Assembly: GCA_018971765.1 (NCBI GenBank)
Contig: JAGXAA010000012.1
Span: 1 to 18,635, forward strand
DNA: 18,635 nt
DNA from: Patescibacteria group bacterium
GTDB taxonomy: Bacteria > Patescibacteriota > Minisyncoccia > Phycocordibacterales > GWA1-40-21
Reading direction: 5' to 3'
A model generated the notes under the pieces. That model made no database searches and was not told the DNA's origin. It saw only the letters and a list, made by a program, of their open reading frames with translations. This document shows, piece after piece, positions 7,626 through 14,122 of this stretch. The position numbers were made by a program, and so were the translations under genes. Within the stretch, counting starts at the first letter, position 1, and each line of letters begins with the position of its first letter.

Positions 7626-9578
7626 TTATAATTCCATATAAATTATCTTCTCTCTATACTCAAAACTTTTTTCCTCTTCAATAAATTCAGCGTCTATGTC
7701 GGAGAGGAATTGGGACGGGCTGTTCATTTGAAGCGAGCCGAAAATCGTCCTTGTCCGCGCGTAAGAAAGAAAAAGTTTTTTCTTGGCTCTGGTTATCGCC
7801 ACATAAAACAGCCGCCGCTCTTCCTCGGAATCCTCAATGCTCGCGCGCATACTCCCGATTCTTTGGTGCGGGAAAAGGTCTTCTTCAAGTCCGGAAACGA
7901 AAATATAATCAAATTCAAGCCCTTTGGAAGCGTGAACGGTCATCATTTTTACGGCGCCGTTCTCTTGTTCGAGCGAGTCTTGGTCGGTGGACAAAGCCGA
8001 TTCCTCAATCAATTTCTCAACTCCTTCTCCGTATGGCAGATAATCGTATTTTTTCGCCAAGGTCGCGAGCTCCATAATATTTTCCAACCTCTCCTTGTCG
8101 TCATCGCTTCCGTTTTTCAGCTCGTTTCCAATCCCGCTTTCTTTAACGATAAATTTAATCAGTTCCGACGGTTTATGAGAAAGGACATTTTCTTTTATTT
8201 TATCCAAAAGTCCGTAAAAATTCGCCACTTTTACCTTGGTTCCTGCCGGCAATTCCGACTCTCTTCCGGCAAATATCTTGGCGATAGTCACCTTTCCCAA
8301 TCCTCTCGCCGGAAAATTTATCACTCTTTTGATGTCGCTCAAGCTGTCTTTATTCAAAGCGGCGCGCAGATATGAAAGCGTGTCTTTCACTTCTTTTCTT
8401 TCAAAGAATTTGACGCCGAGAAGCTGATAAGGAAGATTGAGATTTAAAAAAGATTCCTCAATGACGCGCGATTGGAAATTTGCCCTGTAGAGAATGGCGA
8501 TTTCTTTCGGCGCCACTCCGTCCGCGATAAGTCTTTTGACTTTTTCCGCGATGAAACGCGCCTCTTCATTTTCGTTGTGAGCTTCAAAAAGCGTCACCTT
8601 GTCGCCTTCTTGATTTTTGGTGAAAAGTTTTTTCTTTCTCCGCATCGTGTTTTTTTCTATGATTCCGTTCGCCACCGCGAGTATGGTCTGAGTGGAGCGG
8701 TAATTTTCTTCCAAAATCACCGCCTTTGCCTCGGGATAATCTTTTTCAAAATTCAGAATATTTTGAATGTCGGCGCCTCTCCAGCCGTAAATGTTCTGGT
8801 CAATGTCGCCGACGGCGCAGATGTTCCGGCTTTTCTCCGCCAAAAGTTTGACGATTTCATACTGAGCTTTGTTGGTGTCTTGATATTCGTCGATGTGAAT
8901 GTATCGCCACAAATCTTGATAATAAGCCAAAATCTCGCTGTTCTTGCGCAGAAGCCGATATGTTTTGAGCAAAAGGTCGTCGAAATCAAGCGACTTTTCT
9001 TGCCCCAGCCGTTTTTCGTAAAGCGTCCAAACGTCAGCCGCCACTTTATTCAGAGAGTAGCCCTTGAAGGCGCTTGCCCTTTCCAAATAATTTTCAACGG
9101 CCGTCAGGCATCCTTTTTCTCTGGAGATTATTCCTAAAATTTTTGACGGCTCAAATTGTTTGGAATCAATGTCCAGCTCTTTGAGTATTTCTTTAACCGC
9201 TTTCAATGAATCCGCTTTGTCAAAAATAGTGAAATGCCGAGGAATGCCCAGTTCTCTGGAATTTTCCTTGATGATGCGAACGCCCAAAGAATGAAAAGTG
9301 CTCACGAAAGGGCTTTCATTGCCCGAAATTGACAGTTTTGCCAATGGACTTGATTCCAAAAGATGGCTTACTCTCTCCCTCATTTCTTTCGCCGCCTTGT
9401 TTGTGAAAGTGATTGCTAAAATTTGGCGAGGCGCGACTCCTTCGCTTACAAGATGGAAAATTCTGTGGGTGATCGTCTTCGTTTTGCCCGAACCTGCTCC
9501 CGCGAGAACAAGAAGCGGTCCGTTTTTATGCAAAACGGTTTCTTTCTGCTTTTCATTTAACCCTTTTAAATAATCCAT
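7626..9578 (-). CDS. uvrD: UvrD/PcrA-type superfamily 1A DNA helicase
   Basis: An ATP-dependent 3'-5' DNA helicase of the UvrD/PcrA/Rep group, expected in excision repair and in removing proteins from DNA. All core motifs are present in the 650 residues: Q motif L-N-E-K-Q (7-11), Walker A A-G-A-G-S-G-K-T (26-33), motif Ia T-F-T-N-K-A-A, Walker B D-E-Y-Q-D-T-N (230-236), motif III G-D-I-D-Q-N-I-Y-G-W-R-G-A (257-269), motif IV E-N-Y-R-S-T (near 291), motif V T-V-H-A-S-K-G-L-E-F, and motif VI R-R-L-F-Y-V-A-I-T-R-A. It is shorter than E. coli UvrD, losing the extended C-terminus that follows motif VI. UvrD and PcrA cannot be separated from motifs alone. An extended -10 box ends six bases before the ATG, so the mRNA is probably leaderless; rsmA follows after the palindrome. 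Confidence 0.93.
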   Translation of the reverse strand: MDYLKGLNEKQKETVLHKNGPLLVLAGAGSGKTKTITHRIFHLVSEGVAPRQILAITFTNKAAKEMRERVSHLLESSPLAKLSISGNESPFVSTFHSLGVRIIKENSRELGIPRHFTIFDKADSLKAVKEILKELDIDSKQFEPSKILGIISREKGCLTAVENYLERASAFKGYSLNKVAADVWTLYEKRLGQEKSLDFDDLLLKTYRLLRKNSEILAYYQDLWRYIHIDEYQDTNKAQYEIVKLLAEKSRNICAVGDIDQNIYGWRGADIQNILNFEKDYPEAKAVILEENYRSTQTILAVANGIIEKNTMRRKKKLFTKNQEGDKVTLFEAHNENEEARFIAEKVKRLIADGVAPKEIAILYRANFQSRVIEESFLNLNLPYQLLGVKFFERKEVKDTLSYLRAALNKDSLSDIKRVINFPARGLGKVTIAKIFAGRESELPAGTKVKVANFYGLLDKIKENVLSHKPSELIKFIVKESGIGNELKNGSDDDKERLENIMELATLAKKYDYLPYGEGVEKLIEESALSTDQDSLEQENGAVKMMTVHASKGLEFDYIFVSGLEEDLFPHQRIGSMRASIEDSEEERRLFYVAITRAKKKLFLSYARTRTIFGSLQMNSPSQFLSDIDAEFIEEEKSFEYREKIIYMEL

Positions 9579-9584
9579 CGGGAA

Positions 9585-9593
9585 ACTATACCA
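9585..9593 (-). promoter_or_regulatory. Extended -10 of uvrD with leaderless geometry
   Basis: The minus strand reads TGGTATAGT (extended -10). Six bases separate the -10 box from the ATG at 9578, so transcription should start at or next to the A of ATG, giving a leaderless mRNA. The -35 position falls inside the heptamer repeat at 9604-9631. Confidence 0.55.
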
Positions 9594-9603
9594 CAGAAGA
9601 AGG

Positions 9604-9631
9604 TTGTGGGTTTTAGGTGGCAGATTGTAGG
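9604..9631. repeat. Four-unit TTKTRGG heptamer repeat upstream of uvrD
   Basis: Four units in exact 7-base register: TTGTGGG, TTTTAGG, a degenerate TGGCAGA, TTGTAGG. Three of the four match the heptamers found inside rsmA (7209-7243), in the same orientation. They overlap the region where a uvrD -35 box would lie. Confidence 0.7.
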
Positions 9632-9871
9632 AATAGCAGAGAAGAATATTTTGTAATTCAAGATATTTTCCAAAGTCTTACCCTCCGCCATCAAAGCGAG
9701 CATTCTCTTTTTAAAAGCCTTGCATTTTACTGCTGGAGCGAAGATTGCCTTTCGCAAAACATTGCGCAAGCGCGGCGGCGCGAGCATAGCAAATTTTCAG
9801 CAGAAAATTATGCGCGTTTTCCGAAAGGCAATCGGAGCGAAAAGTTATCCACAGGCATCATTTTTGCCCGT
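9632..9871. other. Gene-poor interval with long imperfect inverted repeat and one DnaA-box-like 9-mer
   Basis: No convincing gene lies between the heptamer repeat and the promoter of the M23 gene. The main structure is an inverted repeat: 9743-9760 pairs with 9816-9833 with one mismatch in 18 (core GATTGCCTTTCG / CGAAAGGCAATC), and GCGCA/TGCGC extends it inward. Inside is a second hairpin AATTTTC-AGCA-GAAAATT (9792-9809) and a GC-rich CGCGGCGGCGCG stretch. A perfect DnaA-box 9-mer TTATCCACA is at 9846-9854. A minus-strand frame from ATG 9785-9787 could encode a short basic peptide (core A-E-G-K-T-L-E-N-I-L), but a stop lies just upstream and its tail runs through the heptamers and the uvrD promoter, so it is at best a remnant. 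Confidence 0.5.
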
Positions 9872-9899
9872 TGACTTCCTCTGTCCAAAAGCTATATTG
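9872..9899 (+). promoter_or_regulatory. Sigma-70-type promoter of the M23 peptidase gene
   Basis: TTGACT (9872-9877) and TATATT (9894-9899) are 16 bases apart, a good housekeeping promoter. Predicted start is near 9906, which gives a leader of about 85 bases before ATG 9992. Unlike most genes in this window, this one therefore has a real 5' leader. Confidence 0.55.
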
Positions 9900-9906
9900 A
9901 ATACCT

Positions 9907-9978
9907 AGTCTGAATTTACGGACTTTTTCATTATTTCTGCCGGATTTTGGCAGAAAATGGCTGAACAAGGCCATTTTT
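9907..9978 (+). promoter_or_regulatory. Leader with three consecutive hairpins, two mutually exclusive
   Basis: Directly after the predicted start, AGTCTG/CGGACT (9907-9912/9919-9924) forms a small stem followed by five T. Next, TTTCTGCC/GGCAGAAA (9934-9941/9949-9956) is a perfect 8-bp stem, and AAAATGGC/GCCATTTT (9954-9961/9970-9977) is a second perfect 8-bp stem followed by T. The last two share bases 9954-9956, so full pairing of one limits the other. The Shine-Dalgarno AGGAAAG (9980-9986) follows at once. This could be an attenuator or translational control element; no known riboswitch is recognised. Confidence 0.35.
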
Positions 9979-9991
9979 CAGGAAAGTTGCA

Positions 9992-10057
9992 ATGATTTTA
10001 ACTAAAAAAAGCTTATTTTACCACAAACACAAGACTCTGATTCGCATTTTTCAGTAA
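9992..10057 (+). pseudogene. Displaced N-terminal segment of the M23 peptidase (frameshift)
   Basis: AGGAAAG (9980-9986) sits five bases before ATG 9992, the best start signal for this gene. The frame reads MILTKKSLFYHKHKTLIRIF and then stops at 10055-10057. In the next frame the sequence continues as S-V-K-R-A-N-W-T-I-K-S-L-F-L-G-L-L-C-G and runs directly into the peptidase frame, supplying the missing hydrophobic signal segment. One extra T in the five-T tract at 10047-10051 would join them into one protein of 371 residues. It may be a real mutation, a homopolymer sequencing error or slippage. Confidence 0.6.
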
Positions 10058-10116
10058 AACGAGCGAATTGGACGATAAAATCGTTATTTTTAGGCCTTTT
10101 ATGCGGAAGGTTTGTT

Positions 10117-11106
10117 TTGGGTTTGATGTTATTGGGTTTTCCGGTAGCAGCCGACGCCAGCATGGCTTCATTTTTCTCAAACATATTTTCCGGAGGAGAT
10201 GTCAAACAAGAGGTCCCGCTTGCGGATACGAACTCTCAAAATATGCCTCTGCTTCAAGCCGCGCCGAATTCCGATCCCAACGCGGCAAAAGGAGGCGGAG
10301 ACATTGCCATTGTCGGGAATGAAGCATTGCTTCCTGAGGCCGGTCCTTCAGGCACGATTGCCGATATAGAAGAAGGCGGTTCCAATGGAACGATAAGCTC
10401 GTATGTGGTGCGGAAAGGCGATACCTTGTCGCTAATAGCCAAAATGTTCAATGTGTCGGCAAACACTATCGCTTGGGCCAACGACATTAAAAGCGGGCAT
10501 TACATAAAAGAAGGCGACACTCTGATTATCCTTCCTATTTCAGGCGTCAGATACACGGTCAAATCGGGGGATAATATTAAAAAAGTGGTGGCGAAATATA
10601 AAGGAGAGCTGGAAGAAGTTCTTCAGTACAATAACTTAAAAGCCGACTCGCCCCTCGTTGACGGCGATACGATAATCATCCCGAACGGACAAATGGAATC
10701 GACAAGCGGCAGCTCGGCCGGGCCGCATTCAAAATTCAGAGGAGGAAGCGGACCTTATTATGAAGGATATTACATTCGTCCGATCGAAGGAGGAAGAAAA
10801 AGCCAAGGACTTCACGGTTGGAACGCCGTTGACTTGGCGGCCCCCGTTGGCACCCCGATATTCGCCGCCGCTTCCGGCGTCGTCGTTATAAGCAAAAATT
10901 ACGGCTGGAACGGCGGTTATGGAAATTACGCGGTTATAGAACATCCGAATAAAACTCAAACCGTATACGGGCATATGGTTCAAAATATTTCTTACGAAGG
11001 AGAGTATGTCATTCAGGGCCAGATAATCGGTTATGTCGGCACAACCGGTCGGTCCACCGGCCCACACCTCCACTTTGAAGTCCGTGGCGCCAAAAATCCG
11101 TTTTAA
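10117..11106 (+). CDS. LysM-LysM-M23 peptidoglycan endopeptidase
   Basis: A secreted or anchored wall hydrolase. Counted from the in-frame TTG at 10117 (329 residues): LysM 1 at about 95-141 (Y-V-V-R-K-G-D-T-L), LysM 2 at about 144-190 (Y-T-V-K-S-G-D-N-I), and an M23 (LytM/lysostaphin-type) domain at about 219-325. Zinc ligands expected: H233 and D239 in L-H-G-W-N-A-V-D-L-A-A-P, and H319 in G-P-H-L-H-F-E-V, with H286 (Y-G-H-M) and H317 catalytic. The H-to-D spacing is H-x5-D, longer than the common H-x3-D. From TTG 10117 the signal sequence is cut short; the upstream frame-shifted segment (9992-10057) completes it, so the true product probably begins at 9992. GGAAGG at 10105-10110 could serve the TTG start if the gene is used as it stands. 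It converges with the TrmB-like gene, 15 bases apart. Confidence 0.85.
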   Translation: MGLMLLGFPVAADASMASFFSNIFSGGDVKQEVPLADTNSQNMPLLQAAPNSDPNAAKGGGDIAIVGNEALLPEAGPSGTIADIEEGGSNGTISSYVVRKGDTLSLIAKMFNVSANTIAWANDIKSGHYIKEGDTLIILPISGVRYTVKSGDNIKKVVAKYKGELEEVLQYNNLKADSPLVDGDTIIIPNGQMESTSGSSAGPHSKFRGGSGPYYEGYYIRPIEGGRKSQGLHGWNAVDLAAPVGTPIFAAASGVVVISKNYGWNGGYGNYAVIEHPNKTQTVYGHMVQNISYEGEYVIQGQIIGYVGTTGRSTGPHLHFEVRGAKNPF

Positions 11107-11121
11107 TTTAACCTCGAACTC

Positions 11122-11898
11122 TCAGATTTCAATATTGTTTTTAATGGCCAACGGAGTAGATCCATCCCAAACAATTTTAATAAACAACTTAAAGACATTC
11201 ACTAGTTCTTGATTTTCAATCACAAAAGCGTAGTTTTCTTTTTTGGAGGAAATAACCCCGAATTTATTGTCGTAAACGACAACCACCACGGCGAAATTGT
11301 TGCCTTCTGGTAAAACTCTCACTTCCCTCAATGGGTCATTATATTTATAATCCGCCGCATCTTCCGCATTTATAATGGAATAGCTTTTAATACCCTTCTC
11401 GTTTCTCCTTTTGATAAATTTCTGCCAATAGTTTTGCGGATACAAATCTTCCAAAAGTTTTATTGAGCCTAGGTACCAATACTCTTTGCTTTTACAGTTA
11501 AGAACATCCTCCATAATCCCCTTAATCTCTTCTCTCCCTTGGAATAATCTGACTTTCGGCTTATTGAATCCCTTATCGCCAAAGTGGTAAACGGCGGAAG
11601 CGATCAATTTTTCCACCAGTTTTTTAGTGGTATCCAATTCTTCCTCCTTGTTCGTTTCAATCTTTTTCAACCGCTCCGGCTCGGCGGGAATAAATAATTT
11701 CCTTTTGCCTCGAATAGTGGTTTCTATGAAGCCGAAATTCCTTAATTTTTCCAATAAGTGATACAGAGATGTTCTTTTAAGCCCGGACAACTTGGCTAAT
11801 TCCGTAATGCTTATGGGGGCGTTCTCAATTATGGCCTCGTAAAGCGCGCCTTCTTTTTGGCTGAAACCCAATTTCAGTAAATATCTTTCCAATTCCAT
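11122..11898 (-). CDS. TrmB-family transcriptional regulator
   Basis: A 258-residue DNA-binding protein. Residues about 1-70 form a winged helix typical of TrmB: L-x-x-L-G-F-S-Q-K-E-G-A-L-Y-E-A, then I-S-I-T-E-L-A-K-L-S-G-L-K-R-T-S-L-Y-H-L-L-E-K-L as the helix-turn-helix, then a wing with R-G-K-R-K-L-F. A Lys/Glu-rich helix at about 72-100 would be the dimer linker. The C-terminal half (about 110-258), starting K-V-R-L-F-Q-G-R-E-E-I, matches the TrmB regulatory domain region; its ligand is unknown. The family is best known in Archaea for sugar regulation and is common in this kind of bacterium. The promoter contains an 18-bp dyad across the -35 side, so autoregulation is likely, and the divergent two-gene operon is the obvious second target. 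The ATG follows the -10 box by seven bases (leaderless). Confidence 0.85.
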   Translation of the reverse strand: MELERYLLKLGFSQKEGALYEAIIENAPISITELAKLSGLKRTSLYHLLEKLRNFGFIETTIRGKRKLFIPAEPERLKKIETNKEEELDTTKKLVEKLIASAVYHFGDKGFNKPKVRLFQGREEIKGIMEDVLNCKSKEYWYLGSIKLLEDLYPQNYWQKFIKRRNEKGIKSYSIINAEDAADYKYNDPLREVRVLPEGNNFAVVVVVYDNKFGVISSKKENYAFVIENQELVNVFKLFIKIVWDGSTPLAIKNNIEI

Positions 11899-11905
11899 AT
11901 TTTAT

Positions 11906-11935
11906 ATTGTAGCAAATGACGACCACTTTCGTCAA
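11906..11935 (-). promoter_or_regulatory. Promoter of the TrmB-like gene, leaderless geometry
   Basis: Minus strand: TTGACG (-35, 11930-11935), 18-base spacer, TACAAT (-10, 11906-11911) preceded by TGC as an extended -10, then seven bases to ATG 11898. Transcription would start at or beside the ATG. Confidence 0.6.
11917..11934. promoter_or_regulatory. Dyad operator TGACGA-N6-TCGTCA
   Basis: A perfect 6-bp inverted repeat (TGACGA, six bases, TCGTCA) covers most of the -35 box and part of the spacer of the TrmB-like promoter. Its half-site spacing suits a dimeric winged-helix protein. It is the best candidate binding site for the adjacent regulator; inference from position and symmetry. Confidence 0.5.
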
Positions 11936-12004
11936 ATTATTTATGTGAATAAGTGCCTTAAAATAACATTTTATCACCAACAAAACAACATTTGACATAA
12001 TTAG

Positions 12005-12033
12005 TTGACATTTGTAGTGAATTAAGTTATTGT
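12005..12033 (+). promoter_or_regulatory. Probable promoter of the unknown two-gene operon
   Basis: TTGACA (12005-12010) and TATTGT (12028-12033) are separated by 17 bases. A second perfect TTGACA lies at 11992-11997 and a third at 12076-12081, close to the gene, so the exact start is uncertain. The predicted leader of about 70 bases ends in a strong Shine-Dalgarno site. The 210-base region between the divergent genes contains nothing else recognisable. Confidence 0.4.
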
Positions 12034-12096
12034 TATGGCAGATAAATTCCAATGGGGAATTTAATGGACAGTTATTTGACAATATTAACTTTATTG

Positions 12097-12104
12097 AAAA
12101 GGAG
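12097..12104 (+). promoter_or_regulatory. Shine-Dalgarno site that decides the start of the first unknown gene
   Basis: AAAAGGAG ends two bases before ATG 12107 but eight bases before the in-frame ATG 12113. Spacing therefore favours 12113 as the real start. Confidence 0.6.
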
Positions 12105-12112
12105 AAATGAAA

Positions 12113-13060
12113 ATGGAAAAAGAGATGCCTGCTAGAAATCAGGCTATTGATAGGATTGCTAAACTTGTAGAAATGACAGATTTGGCCACAAAGAGAATAA
12201 GGTTTGAGCCGTTGCTTAGCAAATCTCATAATTATAATGAGGATTACGCAAGCAGAATAAGAAGAGACAATAGCCGGCGAGAATTATACAAAGATCTTGT
12301 TTCCCTGCTGGCCGAAGAGCACGCTTTTTTGCTTTCAAAGGAAAAAGTTTCAGCGCCCTTTTTTTCTATTAACGGATTTCCATCAGCGGGTTCCTGGAAA
12401 GCCGATTTAGAGACTCTTGTCAGAGAAGGACATCCTTTCCAGTTTCCAACAATTGAAGATGGTGACTGGATAACGATACACGGGGAAAATAAGAGTTTTA
12501 TTAGAGCAAGATATGATTATCAGTCTGACAATCTTCTTTTGTGTGACGAGGTAAGATCTTTTCTTGTGGTCAGGGCAGATAAAAACACTGACAATAATAA
12601 GGATTACAGTAAATTATTAGGGAGTAGTAGTTTTTGGTGGGAATTTTGTAGAAGTAAGAACAATTGCTTGTCATTGTCAATTGAGATATCAAAAATAGGC
12701 AAGTCTCATGGGGAAAGGACAGATATTTTCGGAAATGATTCATGTTTTCTGGAAATAATGACGAAAGATTTTCCAACCTTCTTAACTCTTGAAAGCAGGT
12801 TTTTTGACAGATTGTGTTCAACAATAATTGAAGTGACAAAAATATTTAATAGCAATTTAAATCGTAATAGATCTTGGTTTGGAATTGCAAAAGAAATCGC
12901 AGATATTCTGAAGAATTGCAATCTGCCAAAAAATATACAGAGCACAATCGTAAAAGCGGCATGCCATTGTCTTAACAATGATGCTGCAAATTACTTAAAA
13001 ATCTTAATCAGTAAAGGAGGGGAAAATGCTACTAACTCAAATAACACCAAAGGAAAGTAG
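12113..13060 (+). CDS. Unknown protein, first gene of an AT-rich two-gene operon
   Basis: About 315 residues, starting at ATG 12113 because the Shine-Dalgarno AAAAGGAG lies eight bases before it (ATG 12107 is too close). There is no signal peptide or membrane segment, so it should be cytoplasmic. The first 80 residues are charged and helical (R/K/E-rich, with S-R-R-E-L-Y-K-D-L-V-S-L-L). The middle (about 85-190) looks beta-rich with many aromatics, including D-G-D-W-I-T-I-H and S-F-W-W-E-F. The C-terminal third is helical and ends in an Asn/Lys-rich tail. The codons are more AT-rich than in flanking housekeeping genes. The last 35 bases overlap the next gene, which has its own ribosome-binding site inside this one, so the two products are probably made together. 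I recognise no domain; function unknown. Confidence 0.65.
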   Translation: MEKEMPARNQAIDRIAKLVEMTDLATKRIRFEPLLSKSHNYNEDYASRIRRDNSRRELYKDLVSLLAEEHAFLLSKEKVSAPFFSINGFPSAGSWKADLETLVREGHPFQFPTIEDGDWITIHGENKSFIRARYDYQSDNLLLCDEVRSFLVVRADKNTDNNKDYSKLLGSSSFWWEFCRSKNNCLSLSIEISKIGKSHGERTDIFGNDSCFLEIMTKDFPTFLTLESRFFDRLCSTIIEVTKIFNSNLNRNRSWFGIAKEIADILKNCNLPKNIQSTIVKAACHCLNNDAANYLKILISKGGENATNSNNTKGK

Positions 13061-13970
13061 ACCAGTAACAGATATTAAATCAATCGACTTTTTGAAGGAG
13101 GGTTTGAAAAAAACCAAAACCGCGCAGGATAAATTCAAGATACTGGACCAGAAAGTTCAAGATTTGATGTCAAAATTTTCTAAACCGGGTTGGGGGTGGA
13201 CAAAACTAGGGTTAAGTAAAAAAACGGAAATTAAGGAAATGACCCGAGAAGAAGCGCTAACAAAAATTGACGAATGCTATCGATCTTCTTATGTTGAATC
13301 TCAAATGGGCATTGAAAACATAGCTTGTGGCATTCAGGAAATTCTTGTCTCCCATCAAGATATAGTTGGATTATTAGAAATGATTCAGGACAAGGAAAAA
13401 GATGGGACAGTAAACCTGAACGACTACCGGGAATTAATGTCTGAAATAACCTCACTGCCCGTATTGGGGGTGGATGACAAGATAATGGAAAAATTATCTC
13501 CCGGAGCTGTTGAAAAAACAAAGGAACATTTCAAGGAAATTGTCGGTTCGTACAAAAAACAGCAAGATGAGCTGGTAAGGATTCTGGGGACTATGTTTGC
13601 TGTTGCGGTAACATTAAGAGACAGAGCGTTGAGTAATTATTGTTCTTATCACACGGTGCTAAACCCGATAAGAACGCTGGTAACATCAGCCTCCGCAGCC
13701 AGCGCCATGGAAACAGATTCTCATGTGCTCCCTGACATTCTGACTACTGCCCTAGAGGCAAGCACGGAAGTGGTAATAAATGTTCTGCAGAATCAAGACG
13801 AATCTACTATATCTAATTCTGAGATGACGAATTCTTTAATGCAAGCCCAAGAAAAATTGAAGTCTGCTTTTGCAAAATTTAACAAAAAAGGCGAAAAGAA
13901 AGCAGAAAATGTTGAAGTAAGGATAGATCAAGAACTGCTTTTAAGCAGGCTAAGTGATGAAATTAATTGA
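13026..13970 (+). CDS. Unknown helical protein, second gene of the two-gene operon
   Basis: A 314-residue soluble protein starting at ATG 13026, five bases after GGAGG (within AAAGGAGGGG, 13014-13023), one of the strongest ribosome-binding sites in the window. There is no signal peptide; the moderately hydrophobic stretch L-G-T-M-F-A-V-A-V-T-L near residue 190 is too short and polar at its ends for a membrane helix. The sequence is almost wholly helical, with amphipathic segments throughout (for example I-E-N-I-A-C-G-I-Q-E-I-L and T-N-S-L-M-Q-A-Q-E-K-L) and a Lys-rich region near the end. A helical bundle or coiled-coil scaffold partner of the first gene's product is plausible. A terminator follows at 13998. 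No family recognised. Confidence 0.65.
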   Translation: MLLTQITPKESRPVTDIKSIDFLKEGLKKTKTAQDKFKILDQKVQDLMSKFSKPGWGWTKLGLSKKTEIKEMTREEALTKIDECYRSSYVESQMGIENIACGIQEILVSHQDIVGLLEMIQDKEKDGTVNLNDYRELMSEITSLPVLGVDDKIMEKLSPGAVEKTKEHFKEIVGSYKKQQDELVRILGTMFAVAVTLRDRALSNYCSYHTVLNPIRTLVTSASAASAMETDSHVLPDILTTALEASTEVVINVLQNQDESTISNSEMTNSLMQAQEKLKSAFAKFNKKGEKKAENVEVRIDQELLLSRLSDEIN

Positions 13971-13997
13971 TTGAAAGCAGAAATCTAAAACAAAAAC

Positions 13998-14037
13998 AAA
14001 GGCGTATTAGCAAACACTGATACGCCTTTTTTATTTC
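13998..14037 (+). terminator. Intrinsic terminator of the two-gene operon
   Basis: AAAGGCGTAT (13998-14007) pairs with ATACGCCTTT (14020-14029), with a 12-base loop, followed by a T-rich run (14026-14032, then ATTT). It lies 28 bases after the second unknown gene's stop and also abuts the first comM remnant. Confidence 0.85.
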
Positions 14038-14122
14038 GGCCGATATTGCAAGGCCTCCAAAATATGATTTTCTTCTATGTTTTCCGCGCCGTCCAAGTCG
14101 GCGATGGTATGAGAGAAAATTT
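14031..14122 (-). pseudogene. comM: comM (YifB, Mg-chelatase-like) 3'-end remnant A
   Basis: The minus strand encodes H-T-I-A-D-L-D-G-A-E-N-I-E-E-N-H-I-L-E-A-L-Q-Y-R-P-K then TAA, the characteristic C-terminal end of ComM/YifB (typically R-T-I-A-D-L ... H-L-x-E-A-L-x-Y-R). An in-frame stop lies just upstream at 14127-14129, so only about 30 codons remain. ComM is a hexameric helicase aiding integration of incoming DNA in natural transformation. The remnant begins directly at the toxin stop, as if the toxin-antitoxin module cut it off. Confidence 0.7.

Noticed and set aside
7710..8375. Long plus-strand open frame opposite uvrD (and another at 8472-9137)
   Set aside because: Both are antisense to a helicase whose motifs are all intact, and their translations show no domain or signal; they are shadows.
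9566..9787. Minus-strand small protein upstream of uvrD
   Set aside because: A basic peptide is possible, but its end runs through the heptamers, the uvrD promoter and the uvrD start, and no promoter or ribosome-binding site fits; kept only as a note in the interval.
9846..9854. Perfect DnaA box TTATCCACA as a sign of a replication origin
   Set aside because: Only one box is present, with no dnaA, dnaN or AT-rich unwinding region with further boxes; a single 9-mer can occur by chance.
9850..9885. Minus-strand GAGGAAGTC resembling the RNase P RNA P4 motif
   Set aside because: The GAAAGTCC core and the matching 3' motif are missing; no RNase P structure can be drawn.
12076..12081. Third TTGACA as the promoter of the unknown operon
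   Set aside because: A -10 box 17 bases downstream would fall on the Shine-Dalgarno/start region and no TATAAT-like hexamer is there.
11825..12229. Minus-strand open frame across the divergent intergenic region
   Set aside because: It overlaps the TrmB-like start, the promoters and the next gene; translation is low-complexity and without a start signal.
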